DNA of 64,000 nucleotides, from contig JAEWKR010000187.1 in the NCBI GenBank assembly GCA_023457715.1, positions 1-64,000 on the forward strand. Direction: 5' to 3'. A program made the position numbers and the translations under genes. This document shows positions 9,864 to 19,010 of this stretch, piece by piece. The first letter of the stretch is position 1; the number at the start of each line of letters is the position of its first letter. Source of the DNA: Verrucomicrobiota bacterium (lineage in GTDB: Bacteria > Verrucomicrobiota > Verrucomicrobiia > Opitutales > Opitutaceae). The notes beneath the pieces are model-generated. The model ran no database searches. It had not been told where the DNA came from and was given only the letters and a program-made list of their open reading frames with translations.

Positions 9864-12017
9864 ATGCCGAAGAAGAAGCCGAACTCCGATCAGCCCGAAC
9901 TTCCCCTGGATGGCCAGGATACGCCGCCCGCTCCGCCCGGTGCGGAGGAGACACAAGCGTCTGTGCCGAAGCGGGATGAGGGGCCCGCCGGCTCCACGGT
10001 GGCGGGAGACACGAGCCTCGCGACGTTGCAGACCGAGCGCGTGGGCAAGGTCCAGGACGAGCAGGCTCCGCTGGCCGAACACTACCGGAACTGGTTTCTC
10101 GAATACGCCAGCTACGTGATTCTCGACCGGGCCGTCCCGCACGCGGACGACGGCCTGAAGCCTGTCCAGCGCCGGGTCCTGCACACCCTGTGGGAAATGG
10201 ATGACGGCCGGTTTCACAAGGTGGCCAATATCGTAGGGGCGACGATGCGCTTTCATCCCCATGGCGATGCCTCCATCGGCGCCGCCTTGGTGGGCATCGC
10301 CCAGCGCGGCTGGTTGATCGAACCGCAGGGAAATTTCGGCAACACGCTGACCGGCGACGACGCCGCCGCGCCCCGTTATATCGAGGCGCGCCTGACTCCT
10401 TTTGCCAAGGAAGTGCTCTTCAATCCGAAGACGACGACCTGGCAGCTGAGTTACGACGGTCGCGCCCGGGAGCCGGTGACCCTGCCCGCCAAGTTCCCGA
10501 TCGTCCTGCTCGAAGGCGCGGAAGGCATCGCGGTCGGGCTGTCGACCAAGCTTCTGCCGCACAATTTCAACGACCTCTGTCGCGCGGCCATCAATCATCT
10601 GCAGGGGAAAACCTTCCGCATCTTCCCCGACTTTTCCACCGGCGGCATCGCCGATTTCTCGGAGTACAACGACGGCGAGCGCGGCGGGAAGGTGAAGATC
10701 CGGGCGAAGATCGAGCAGCGGTCGAAATACCTGCTCGCGATCACGGAGCTGCCGTTCGGCCTCACCACGGAAGCGCTGATCGAATCGATTCTTTCCGCCA
10801 ACGCGAAGGCCAAGATCAAGATCCGGCATGTCGACGACAACACGGCGGACCAGGTGGAGATCCTGGTGCATCTGCCGCAGGGCGCCGAGCCGGAGAAGGT
10901 GATCCAGCAGCTTTACGTTTTCACCAGCTGCCAGGTCAACCTGTCGCCGGCCGCCTGCGTGATCGTCCGCGGGGAGAACGGCGAGGACAAACCCCAGTTT
11001 CTTGGCGTGCGGGAGATTCTGCGCCGCGCGGTCGATCAGACGAAGGCGCTGCTCAAGCGCGAACTCGAGATCAAGCTCGAGGAACTCGAGCAGCAGTGGC
11101 ACTGGGATTCGCTCGAGCGAATCTTCATCGAGGAGCGCATTTATCGCCGGATCGAGAAGTCGAAGACCTGGGAAAGCGTCCTCGAGGAGATTCGCGACGG
11201 TTTGAAGCCGTTCCTGAAGGATCTGCGCCGGGCGGTCACGGACGAGGACATCACGCGGCTCACCGAGATCCGGATCAAGCGCATCTCGGCCTTCAACCGC
11301 TTCCAGGCGGACGAAGCGATCAAGAAGATCGAAACCGGGATCAAGGAGACGAAGGCCAACCTGAAGAATCTCACCGGCTACGCGATCGCGTGGTTCGAGA
11401 TGCTCCAGGAAAAGTATGGCAAGGGCCACAAGCGGCGCACGCAGTACGACGAGATCGAGCAGATCGATGCCTCGAGCGTGGTCGCGGCCAACCAGCGCCT
11501 GTATGTGAATCGCGAGGACGGCTTCATCGGGCTCAACTGGCGTCAGCACGAGTTCGTGCAGGAGTGCACCATTCTCGACAGCGTGCTCTGCATCATGCGC
11601 GACGGCTCGCTCAAGGTGTCGAAGGTCGCCGACAAGGTCTTCATGGGCCGCGACATCATTCACTGCGCGATCTTCCCGAAGGACGGCGACACCGCATTCT
11701 ACACCATGGTGTACCAGGACGGGGAAAGCGGGAAGGCGTTCGCCAAGCGCTTCCAGATCGGCGGCCTGTCCCGCGACAAGCTGTATCCCCTGGCGAAGTC
11801 CGAGGGTTCTCGGGTCGTGTACCTCGAGGTCAGCAAAACCGAAAAGGAAATGCCGCGGAAGGTGCAGATCTACATCGACGGCCGCAGCGGCGCCCGCGTC
11901 CGCGAATTCGAATTCGACCTCGCGCCCATCCCCGTCAGCTCGCGCACGGCCAAAGGCCTTACGGTGTCGAAGTGGCCGGTCAAGGATGTGCGGCGGATCG
12001 ACCTGAAGCTGGGGTGA
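9864..12017 (+). CDS. parC: DNA topoisomerase IV subunit A (ParC/GyrA family)
   Basis: The DNA breakage-reunion subunit, 717 residues. After about 70 variable residues comes the winged-helix core (DRAVPHADDGLKPVQRRVLH, residues 88-107), then the catalytic tyrosine Tyr172 in AAPRYIEARL. A long coiled-coil arm follows (ELEIKLEELEQQWHW) and then a short divergent C-terminal domain, without a recognisable GyrA-box repeat series. The lack of a clear GyrA box favours a topoisomerase IV over a gyrase role. It pairs with the ATPase subunit at 263-2110. The start is an ATG with no Shine-Dalgarno sequence. It is convergent with the DUF3999 gene across an AAATCAT-word hairpin. Confidence 0.9.
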   Translation: MPKKKPNSDQPELPLDGQDTPPAPPGAEETQASVPKRDEGPAGSTVAGDTSLATLQTERVGKVQDEQAPLAEHYRNWFLEYASYVILDRAVPHADDGLKPVQRRVLHTLWEMDDGRFHKVANIVGATMRFHPHGDASIGAALVGIAQRGWLIEPQGNFGNTLTGDDAAAPRYIEARLTPFAKEVLFNPKTTTWQLSYDGRAREPVTLPAKFPIVLLEGAEGIAVGLSTKLLPHNFNDLCRAAINHLQGKTFRIFPDFSTGGIADFSEYNDGERGGKVKIRAKIEQRSKYLLAITELPFGLTTEALIESILSANAKAKIKIRHVDDNTADQVEILVHLPQGAEPEKVIQQLYVFTSCQVNLSPAACVIVRGENGEDKPQFLGVREILRRAVDQTKALLKRELEIKLEELEQQWHWDSLERIFIEERIYRRIEKSKTWESVLEEIRDGLKPFLKDLRRAVTDEDITRLTEIRIKRISAFNRFQADEAIKKIETGIKETKANLKNLTGYAIAWFEMLQEKYGKGHKRRTQYDEIEQIDASSVVAANQRLYVNREDGFIGLNWRQHEFVQECTILDSVLCIMRDGSLKVSKVADKVFMGRDIIHCAIFPKDGDTAFYTMVYQDGESGKAFAKRFQIGGLSRDKLYPLAKSEGSRVVYLEVSKTEKEMPRKVQIYIDGRSGARVREFEFDLAPIPVSSRTAKGLTVSKWPVKDVRRIDLKLG

Positions 12018-12024
12018 GGGGCGG

Positions 12025-12109
12025 ATTTATGATTTATGATGTATGATTTATGGTTTGGGGGCCGGAACCCGATTCCGACCGATCATAAATCATAAATCGT
12101 AAATCATGG
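12025..12109. repeat. AAATCAT-word inverted repeat between convergent genes
   Basis: The left arm 12025-12056 (atttatgatttatgatgtat and on) and the right arm 12081-12109 (gatcataaatcataaatcgt and on) are near reverse complements around a 24-nt spacer. The right arm overlaps the stop codon of the leftward gene. It is AT-rich against a GC-rich background and may serve as a bidirectional terminator. Confidence 0.85.
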
Positions 12110-14080
12110 ATTCTGCTTCGGCAGCAGCTTCGCCACGATCACGAGCAGGGCAATCGTAACGACGCCCAGCACGCCCCAGAACAGCAGGCTCAGCTTGCCC
12201 GCGAGCAGTTCGGACCAGACGCCGCGAGGACGGTCCAAGGGAGGGGCGAGCCTGGCGACGTGGCGTTCCGCGTTGAGCAGCTGGTCCGCCACGAGCGTCA
12301 CGTCATACCGGGCTGGAAGCGCCCGCGGGTTGCCATAATGGAGGGTGAGTTCTCCCGGTTCGGCGCGAAAGACCAGCCGCATCACGGGGTGGGCCGCTCT
12401 GGCGCTGGTGAGCACCCAGGGCGGATTGTCGCCATTATCGGTGTCGAGTTGCAGGTGGTCGCTGGCGGTCCGCAAGTCGAGCGGCACGCTGAGGGTGTCG
12501 GGCTCCCCCGGCCCGCGGTGCCAGTCCACGCTCGCGATCTGGCGGTACTCCTCGCGCGGGCGCGGGCCTGTCGATGGCTCGGAGATCGTCAGGCGGCGCT
12601 GAAAGATCCCGGACCCGGTCTGCAGTGTGAGACGCGTCAGGGGAAGATGGGCCGCGGGGAGCGCGAGCCGCCAGCGGGAATGCCCCGCGCGGGAGTGCTC
12701 GGCGTCCACCGCCACGCCGAGCGCGAGTTCGCGGAAAAGGTTGGGGCGTTCGATCACGTACGGCACCTGCCGTCCGTCGCGGACGAGGCGGAGATCCGCC
12801 CCCTGGTTGGCGAAATGGGAGAGGGCGTGAAAGTCCAGTTCGACGAAGTGAACCCCGGTGCCCCCGAGCTGCACCGCGCGGGCGTGCGTCCACCGCGATA
12901 CGTCGATCTCGGCGCCCAGCAACGGCCCGGGTTCGAGATCGTCCTGCGCCGTATACCCCGGGTTGGGCGAAAGTGGGCCGAGGGTTCCGGTCACGGCTTT
13001 CAATCCGGCCAGCCCTTCGGCGAGCCGGCCCGCGTCGTAGCGTGGCGCGGGGGCGCGGGGGTTGCCGCTCAGGAGTCGATACTCCCCCGCTGCCGGCGCG
13101 GCAAAAGCCAGGGACACGGGTCGTTGGAACACGCGCACGGCGGTCAGTTCCAGGGGCGGGCTGTCGCCATTGGCGATGCGCAACACCAGTTCGCGCGCGG
13201 GCGTGGTGAAGGCCGCCGGAATCGTGGTATCCGCTTCGGGCGGCCGGCCATCGAGCGCGAGCCGGTACACCGTGCCGGCGGCAAGTTCCTGCTCCGTGAG
13301 CTCCTCATGGCGCAGGGTCCGGGCGGCCACCGTGACCCGACGGGTGAATACGCGCTCGGGGGTCTCCAGCTCAACGTGCGCCAGCGGCAGGTGTCTTCCC
13401 CCGAGGTCGAGCGTCAGAACCGTCTCATCGCCGGACTCGATGCGGCTGCCGAGCGTGACCCCCGAGAGGGGAAGGGTCGGCGGGGGAACGACCCGGGGCG
13501 CGGCCAGGAGCGTCGCGGCGGTGAACGGAACGGGGCGCGAGCCCGTATCATCGATCGTGATGCGGAGCCACGGCGCGGCGTCCCCGAGTTCGAGGTGGAG
13601 CTGCTGGGCTCCGGATTGCCGGAACAGCGGAGCGCCCTCGCGCAGCGGTCTCCACTCGCCCTTTCCATCCCCGATCTCGACCCGGGCGGCCTTGAGGAAC
13701 TCCTTTGCGGGCGTCTCCAGGATCACGCCGGAAAGCACGACCGAAGTTCCGGTCTCCAAGCGGACCTCCGTCGCGCCGGGCCGGAGCGAGACGGCGAAGT
13801 GGCGGGGCGAAATTCGCGTCGGCTGCACCTCGGCCGCAGGAATCTCGAGCACATAAGGCACCTCCTGGCCCGCCGCGTCGACCAGGCGCAGGTCGGAGTA
13901 ATCGGGACGGCTGGCGCTAAGGGTTTCGGGCGGCACGACGACTTTCGTGATCCCGCCTTGGGGGATCGCCAGGGTCTGCTGATGCCGCCACGCGCCGGCC
14001 TCCAGCGCCAGCGCCGGGCACGTCAGCACCATCGCGAGCAGCGTAACGAGAAAGTCAGGACGGCGGATTCTTTTGGTCAT
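12104..14080 (-). CDS. DUF3999-like exported membrane protein
   Basis: A 658-residue protein starting at the ATG at 14080 (MTKRIRRPDFLVTLLAMVLT, signal peptide). A long beta-rich periplasmic region carries repeated jelly-roll-like elements, and there is one C-terminal membrane helix (LLFWGVLGVVTIALLVIVAK). The DUF3999 family is known mainly as the neighbour of DUF2339 proteins and its function is unknown. The start lies inside the 3' end of the upstream DUF2339 gene (26-bp overlap), so the two are translationally coupled and probably act together at the envelope. Confidence 0.8.
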   Translation of the reverse strand: MTKRIRRPDFLVTLLAMVLTCPALALEAGAWRHQQTLAIPQGGITKVVVPPETLSASRPDYSDLRLVDAAGQEVPYVLEIPAAEVQPTRISPRHFAVSLRPGATEVRLETGTSVVLSGVILETPAKEFLKAARVEIGDGKGEWRPLREGAPLFRQSGAQQLHLELGDAAPWLRITIDDTGSRPVPFTAATLLAAPRVVPPPTLPLSGVTLGSRIESGDETVLTLDLGGRHLPLAHVELETPERVFTRRVTVAARTLRHEELTEQELAAGTVYRLALDGRPPEADTTIPAAFTTPARELVLRIANGDSPPLELTAVRVFQRPVSLAFAAPAAGEYRLLSGNPRAPAPRYDAGRLAEGLAGLKAVTGTLGPLSPNPGYTAQDDLEPGPLLGAEIDVSRWTHARAVQLGGTGVHFVELDFHALSHFANQGADLRLVRDGRQVPYVIERPNLFRELALGVAVDAEHSRAGHSRWRLALPAAHLPLTRLTLQTGSGIFQRRLTISEPSTGPRPREEYRQIASVDWHRGPGEPDTLSVPLDLRTASDHLQLDTDNGDNPPWVLTSARAAHPVMRLVFRAEPGELTLHYGNPRALPARYDVTLVADQLLNAERHVARLAPPLDRPRGVWSELLAGKLSLLFWGVLGVVTIALLVIVAKLLPKQNP

Positions 14081-17000
14081 CACCGGGAAGGAAACGCTGG
14101 TACGCGAAAGACGCCGCAATCGCAATGGCGGCGACGGCGAGCAGGGCGCCCACGCGGTACAGCGCGTCGAGCCGGGCCAGATCGTGGAAGAAGAGTTTCA
14201 CCACCGCGGCACCGAGCAGGGCGAGGGCCGCGTAGCGCCCCTGGCGGAGGCCCCGCCACAGGCTCACCAGCAGCAGCACGAGGGCAAAGAGAGCCCACGC
14301 GATCGTGTACGTCATGTCCCGGGCGAAGTTGCCGGAAAACTCGAAGGTGAGGACCCGGGCGCCGGGCGCGCTGAAGTAGTCGGCGATCTCGATGTTCAGC
14401 AACAGGAAGGTGAGGATTGTGCCGAGGGAATTCAGGAGGGGCGGGATGTTGGCGCCGAGGACCGTTTCCCGCGGCGGGGCGAGCAGTCGCGCGCCGACGA
14501 ACAGCGCGGCGATCACCACGCCGTAGCTGTACAGGTACCAGTTGAAGACCGCCACTTCGCTGCGGCTGTGATAGTGGAGGACCGCGGGGTTCAGCGCCAG
14601 TCGGGCGAAGGCCACGACGAGCAGGACGACGCCGACCAGACGGAGGCCGGGATGCGGCACGCGATGGAAGAGCCAGAGCAGGGCCGCCCCCTCGAGCGCC
14701 CAGGCCAGCGTGAGCCATTGGCGATCGAACTGGATCGGGAAGATCAGCGTGATAAACAACAACGCGATCCCGCCATACCAGGCGAGTTGGTTGAGCCGGG
14801 CGGACGGGTGAACTCCGCCGGCACGAACTCGCGCGGCGAGCGCCAGCAGGGGAGGCACGGCAAAGATGGCGGGAAGGAGGCCCATCCCGTCGTTGGGCCA
14901 GGCGCGCTCCACCACACGATACACGAGCGGAAACTGCGCGACCCCCGCCAGCGCACCGATGGCCCAAGGCCCGGTCAGCGAACGGAAACGCTCCCGGAAC
15001 AGGAAGGGATAGACCGTGAAGGCCGCGTGAAAGAGCAGGTACCAGGCGAGAGTCAGCCCGGCGGCCGTTCCGTTCGCATGGCGCGCATGCCAGCTGCTTT
15101 CCACGAGCGCGACCCCGAGGAGGGCACACGCCGGCAGCCATTCCAGGCTCAACACAGCGGCCAGTCCGAGCGTCAGCGCCGCCAGCAGGAGCGCCAGCCC
15201 GAACAAAGGGGACGGGTTTGGCAGGTCCAGCCGCTGCGCAATCATCACGAGCAGGAGGAACGGCATTGTCGCCGCGAGTGCGGGGAGCTGGGAACGCGTG
15301 TCCCCGAAGACCGAGCCCAAACGCTCCAGCCGCGTGCCACCCATGCGTCGGCCGAGCCACAGCGCGCCGGCGAAGAAAAAGACGGCGAAGCCGCCGATCA
15401 CCAGCAGCCAGGCGGCGGACGGCGCGAGGGTCTGCGGCAGCTGGAGAATCCATGCCGCCGTTGCGATCAACGTGAGCACCAGAACGGCGGCGACGCCGAG
15501 CAGCGAACCCGTCAGCGCGGCGACGAGGAGCGCCAGCCCATCGAGCACCAGGACGGTGGGCCATACGACGAGGGATACGGGTTCGAGCGTCAGGATGGGA
15601 ACCAACAGCACGGTCAGCGCAAGGGCCGGGAACAGTTGATCGAGAACGGTTGGCGCCGACTCCGGTCGCAAGCGATGCAGCACCAGCGGGTAGGCGGTAT
15701 GGAGCACGGCGTAGGCAAAGGTGAACGCCAGGGCCCAAGGGAGCAGGGTGGCCGTCAATCCGGTGGCGGTCCACCCCGCGAGCAGGGTGAACGCGGCGAG
15801 CCCGGCGGCGAGATGGAGGCGCGGCCACGGACGATGGAACCAGCCGAGCGCCAGCAGGGAGGCGTCCGCTCCCAGCACGAAGGTGAGCAGCAGTCCGGGC
15901 CGGGCGACCACCGCCGGTTGGAACAGCAACGCGAAAGCCAGCGCGAGCGCATAGGCGGGCAGCGCCAGCGCCGACCACGCGAAGAGGTCGAGGTCGCGAC
16001 CGCGGGAGACGCCGCCGGCTTCCGTCGTCGAAGAGGGGCCATCCCCGCCGGGCCGTGCGCGCTGCCGCAGAAACCGCCGGGCCAGGAGGTACGCGCCGAG
16101 GAAGCCCACGCAGAAAAGCAGGGCGACGGCCACCGCGGTGTTTGCCTTCGCCGGACGAAGAAAATGGATGGCCCAGCCAATCTGCATGAGCACGGTCCCC
16201 GCGGCGCCCAGCGGCACGAGGAAGGACCAGCGGCGCTGGAGTGCCACCGCGATCAGGCCGGTATCGAGGAGCAGGATGTAACCGAAAAGCCCGACCGGAT
16301 TATCCTGACCCGTCGACAGCAGCACCGGGGTGAGGAAACCGCCGCAGATGCCGAGAATGGCGACCACCCGCGCGTCCAGCCGCACCGCGAGCAGGAACGC
16401 CGTGGCGGTGATCAGCGACATGATCGCAAAGCTCGCGAACGGGCCGAAGAAGGCGAAGTGGTAAATTGAATTGCACGCGAAGGTGACGCCGTAGAGGCAG
16501 ACAATTCCGGTCGCGATGAGCGTCTGCGCCGTCACGGCATAGCGACGCTGCGACACCTTGAGCCCGCCGATGACGAGGCCCAGGGCAAACAGGTAGCCGA
16601 TGGCGACGCGCACTTCGGGCGGGATAAGGTCCCGCTCGAAGGAATATTTCACGAAGAAGGCGGCGCCGAGAAACGCGGCCAGGCCGCCGAGCCAGGCGAA
16701 GAGCTTGGCCCCCATGAAGTGTTCCCAGTCGATTTGCGGCAGCTGGAAACGCGGTTCGGGCGCGGGCGCGGGGGTCGGCGGCGGCGGCGGGGCAACGGGG
16801 CGGAGCGCCGGCGGGATCGCGGGCGGGGGAAGAGTCGGGGGCGGAGGTTGAGACGTACCGGCTGAAGCCGGCGCTACGGGTGAGGGTGGGGTGCTGGGGT
16901 GGAGGGTACTGGCTGAAGCCGGTGCCACGGGGGGCGTAGCGCCGGCTTTAGCCGGTACCGGCATCGTGCTCATCGCCGGCGGAGCCGCGGGCGCCCTGCC

Positions 17001-17150
17001 ACCCGCCCGCAGTGCAGCCACCTCCTGCTGCAACTCGCGCAACGCGATGGCGAGGGCGTCGTTCTGCCGGCCAAGGCTGATGATCCGGATCAGGACCCAC
17101 AGCGGAAAAACGGCCAGCGCGAGCACGACAACCACGATCAGGGATTCCAT
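14055..17150 (-). CDS. DUF2339 polytopic membrane protein
   Basis: A 1031-residue membrane protein. A short N-terminal helix (IVVVVLALAVFPLWVLIRII) is followed by a Pro/Ala-rich linker at about 50-125, then more than 20 hydrophobic segments, typical of DUF2339. Function is unknown; cell-envelope roles have been suggested from context. The linker is unusual because it is built partly from a dispersed repeat (16855-16962) that encodes VPAKAGAT, VAPASAST and VAPASAGTS. It overlaps and is co-directional with the DUF3999 gene. Confidence 0.85.
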   Translation of the reverse strand: MESLIVVVVLALAVFPLWVLIRIISLGRQNDALAIALRELQQEVAALRAGGRAPAAPPAMSTMPVPAKAGATPPVAPASASTLHPSTPPSPVAPASAGTSQPPPPTLPPPAIPPALRPVAPPPPPTPAPAPEPRFQLPQIDWEHFMGAKLFAWLGGLAAFLGAAFFVKYSFERDLIPPEVRVAIGYLFALGLVIGGLKVSQRRYAVTAQTLIATGIVCLYGVTFACNSIYHFAFFGPFASFAIMSLITATAFLLAVRLDARVVAILGICGGFLTPVLLSTGQDNPVGLFGYILLLDTGLIAVALQRRWSFLVPLGAAGTVLMQIGWAIHFLRPAKANTAVAVALLFCVGFLGAYLLARRFLRQRARPGGDGPSSTTEAGGVSRGRDLDLFAWSALALPAYALALAFALLFQPAVVARPGLLLTFVLGADASLLALGWFHRPWPRLHLAAGLAAFTLLAGWTATGLTATLLPWALAFTFAYAVLHTAYPLVLHRLRPESAPTVLDQLFPALALTVLLVPILTLEPVSLVVWPTVLVLDGLALLVAALTGSLLGVAAVLVLTLIATAAWILQLPQTLAPSAAWLLVIGGFAVFFFAGALWLGRRMGGTRLERLGSVFGDTRSQLPALAATMPFLLLVMIAQRLDLPNPSPLFGLALLLAALTLGLAAVLSLEWLPACALLGVALVESSWHARHANGTAAGLTLAWYLLFHAAFTVYPFLFRERFRSLTGPWAIGALAGVAQFPLVYRVVERAWPNDGMGLLPAIFAVPPLLALAARVRAGGVHPSARLNQLAWYGGIALLFITLIFPIQFDRQWLTLAWALEGAALLWLFHRVPHPGLRLVGVVLLVVAFARLALNPAVLHYHSRSEVAVFNWYLYSYGVVIAALFVGARLLAPPRETVLGANIPPLLNSLGTILTFLLLNIEIADYFSAPGARVLTFEFSGNFARDMTYTIAWALFALVLLLVSLWRGLRQGRYAALALLGAAVVKLFFHDLARLDALYRVGALLAVAAIAIAASFAYQRFLPGDDQKNPPS
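16855..16962. repeat. Three REP-like units inside the DUF2339 linker
   Basis: Two direct copies (16855-16880 and 16907-16930, core taccggctgaagccggcgct) and one inverted copy (16935-16962, core gtagcgccggctttagccgg). Each contains the small palindrome ccggct..agccgg. The units are in frame and account for the near-repeated peptide PVAPASA in the protein. Confidence 0.75.
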
Positions 17151-17271
17151 GATGGGGAAGAGATGTTACTGGCGATAGACGCCGACAAACGCAAGCGCCG
17201 CGGGGCGGGCCGTCCCCCGCGGACAGAGGGTGCCGCCGGCAGGCGGAGGTCCGGCCCGTGAGCGTCGATTC

Positions 17272-17293
17272 TTCCGCCTGAAGGCGGGACGAC
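17272..17293. repeat. REP-like palindrome (TTCCGCC-GGCGGGAC family)
   Basis: The sequence ttccgcctgaaggcgggacg is shared with the arms at 32475-32540 and, with compensatory changes, with 53648-53672. It lies in the 225-bp gap between the DUF2339 gene and the coiled-coil gene. Confidence 0.7.
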
Positions 17294-17323
17294 GTACGCA
17301 GGCCGCCGGTGCCGCGCACGAAA

Positions 17324-17348
17324 AAGCCACGCGGTGAGGCGTGGCTTG
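17324..17348 (-). terminator. Rho-independent terminator for the coiled-coil gene
   Basis: Read leftward, the stem aagccacgc / gcgtggctt with loop ctcacc is followed by tttc. It sits 28 bp after the stop codon at 17376. The stem pairs perfectly and the U-tract is short. Confidence 0.65.
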
Positions 17349-17375
17349 AAACGTGCGATTGAGCGCCGGGAGCGC

Positions 17376-18281
17376 TCAGGTCGTTGGCCGCTGCGGATGG
17401 GTCGCAGGCGTGGGCGCCTTCTCCGTGGACGCCGACGGCGACGACGTGCCGGCGGCGGGGTCGGTCGGGGTCGCCCCGGGGTTCTGGCCCTGCAGCGTCG
17501 TGAGCTTGGCCTCGATCTCGCCCATTCGACCGAGCAGCCGTTCCTCGACTTTCTTCCGATCGCTGCCTGACACGATGCTCAACGATGCGGCATCCTTCAC
17601 CACGTTCGCGGGCAGTGTCAGCAGGCGCGTGATGATGCCCTGGTCCTTGAAGGAGCTAAGGTAGAGGGCGGTGATCTCGTGCGAAAGCTTGAGCGCTTCC
17701 TGCGCGGCGGCCTGGGTCTGCTGAAGGTTGTTGTTCAGCTGCTGATTCCGGTCCATTTCCAGGGCGAGCACATTGCCGACCTGGTCGGAGATGCGCTGGC
17801 TGTACTGCGCGATCGATTCGCGGGTGAGATTCTGGTCCTTCGCCATTTCGGCCAGGATCGGCTGGATGCGCTGCGACATCCGGGCGGACACCTTGTCGAT
17901 CTGCTCATTCTGCTGCCGTTCCGCCTCTTCAGGCGTCTTGGGCAGCGGATTGTAAGGCTGGATCTTCCGGGCGATGGCCTCGGCGAGCAGGTCCATGCGC
18001 TCGGTGTTCATTTTCTGCACCTCCTCGTCGGTGCGGAAGACCTCCGCCTCGCGGCGCGCGATGGCATCCTTCAGAAGATTGTTGGTCGCTTCGATCTGAC
18101 GCCGGTTTTCATCGGCGGCCACCTTGAGCGCATCGTTCTGGTCCCGCAGCGGAGCCAGTTCCGCCTGCTGCCGCGCAGACAGTTCGGTCACGGCCTGACG
18201 GTGCAGCCAGAACGCGCCGCCGATGACCAGCAGCGCGGTGAGAATGACAGCCGGAATCTGTTCCTTGAATTTATGCCACAT
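17376..18281 (-). CDS. Uncharacterised membrane-anchored coiled-coil protein
   Basis: A 301-residue protein I cannot name. An N-terminal membrane helix (IPAVILTALLVIGGAFWL, about 9-26) is followed by a long Gln/Glu/Arg-rich region predicted as coiled coil (about 35-215, for example QQAELAPLRDQNDALK). The low-complexity tail is rich in Pro, Thr and Ala. The topology suggests a single-pass protein with most of its mass outside the cytoplasm or along the membrane. It is a single gene, followed by its own terminator. Confidence 0.65.
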   Translation of the reverse strand: MWHKFKEQIPAVILTALLVIGGAFWLHRQAVTELSARQQAELAPLRDQNDALKVAADENRRQIEATNNLLKDAIARREAEVFRTDEEVQKMNTERMDLLAEAIARKIQPYNPLPKTPEEAERQQNEQIDKVSARMSQRIQPILAEMAKDQNLTRESIAQYSQRISDQVGNVLALEMDRNQQLNNNLQQTQAAAQEALKLSHEITALYLSSFKDQGIITRLLTLPANVVKDAASLSIVSGSDRKKVEERLLGRMGEIEAKLTTLQGQNPGATPTDPAAGTSSPSASTEKAPTPATHPQRPTT

Positions 18282-18393
18282 GGTGGTGGGGGTACGGGGG
18301 GGAGGATAATCAGGTCAGCGGGGGGAATGCAATCGCCGGCTTGGCGGGGCGATTTGCAGTTGTTTTTGGGGCGTCGCCACGCACGTTGCCGGG

Positions 18394-18708
18394 ATGAGTC
18401 TCAACCGCTGCGAGCAACGGGTGTTCGATTATGTGCAGAGTCACCCTGACGAGCGACATTTCTGGATCGCCAAAGTTCAATCGATCTTCCGCCGCAGCAG
18501 TGACGATGCCTCCGCGGTCGCGCAAATAGAGCCTGAGCTATGGCTTTACTATCGTGAGCGCAGTGCGGTGGCCGAGCCGTTCAAGAGCGCCGCGCGCTTT
18601 GAGGGCCTCCAGCGAATCAGTATGAAAAACCTGGCGGAGCTGATGGTCCGGCTGTGGAACGAACCGAGGCCCAAAAAAAAGCAAGTGACGCTGAAGGAGC
18701 AGGTTTGA
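18394..18708 (+). CDS. Small hypothetical protein
   Basis: A 104-residue basic, soluble protein starting MSLNRCEQRVFDYVQSHPDE. The predicted helices and the KPKKK-type basic tail (PRPKKKQVTLKEQV) would fit a small winged-helix or nucleic-acid-binding protein, but no family is recognised. It is divergent from the coiled-coil gene (112 bp apart). Its 3' region runs into a structured stretch with a strong terminator at 18935-18974. Confidence 0.6.
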   Translation: MSLNRCEQRVFDYVQSHPDERHFWIAKVQSIFRRSSDDASAVAQIEPELWLYYRERSAVAEPFKSAARFEGLQRISMKNLAELMVRLWNEPRPKKKQVTLKEQV

Positions 18709-18861
18709 ACAACCGCGCGCGTCCTCACGCGAGCCGCGCTCACGCGGCTCGACGGAGAACATCCGGGTGGCGGGCGAGCGCTGTTGTTTCGCGCTGCCAA
18801 ACGTTCAATAATTTCCCGTTAAAATTTCCCCGCCAGCACTGGAACTCTGCCGTCGCTGTGG

Positions 18862-18974
18862 TTACTTACCGCACGTCATTTTGCACTTTCTCCTCCGCCT
18901 AGCGGTGGAGAATTGGGGTAAGTAAGAAAGCAATGGGCGGGCCGCTTAGGGGTAGGCGGCCCGCCCTCTTTTTT
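18862..18974 (+). ncRNA. Candidate structured RNA ending in a strong terminator
   Basis: A perfect 9-bp pairing (ttacttacc at 18862-18870 with ggtaagtaa at 18917-18925) encloses an inner hairpin (ctccgcc at 18893-18899 with ggtggag at 18904-18910). Ten bases later comes an intrinsic terminator. It does not match tmRNA, SRP, RNase P, 6S or any riboswitch I can recall. It could be a separate small RNA or a structured 3' UTR of the small gene upstream. Confidence 0.4.
18935..18974 (+). terminator. Strong Rho-independent terminator
   Basis: An 11-bp perfect GC stem (gggcgggccgc at 18935-18945 with gcggcccgccc at 18956-18966) is followed by tctttttt. It is oriented rightward, although no gene on that strand follows for 4 kb, so it ends either the 18394 gene or a small RNA. 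Confidence 0.85.
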
Positions 18975-19010
18975 GGGAGCGGTAGTCTGTAGGCTATAGG
19001 CTCCAAACAG

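Noticed and set aside
18654..18902. 82-residue open frame overlapping the small gene
   Set aside because: It overlaps a better candidate in another frame and runs into the structured RNA region; composition is not protein-like.
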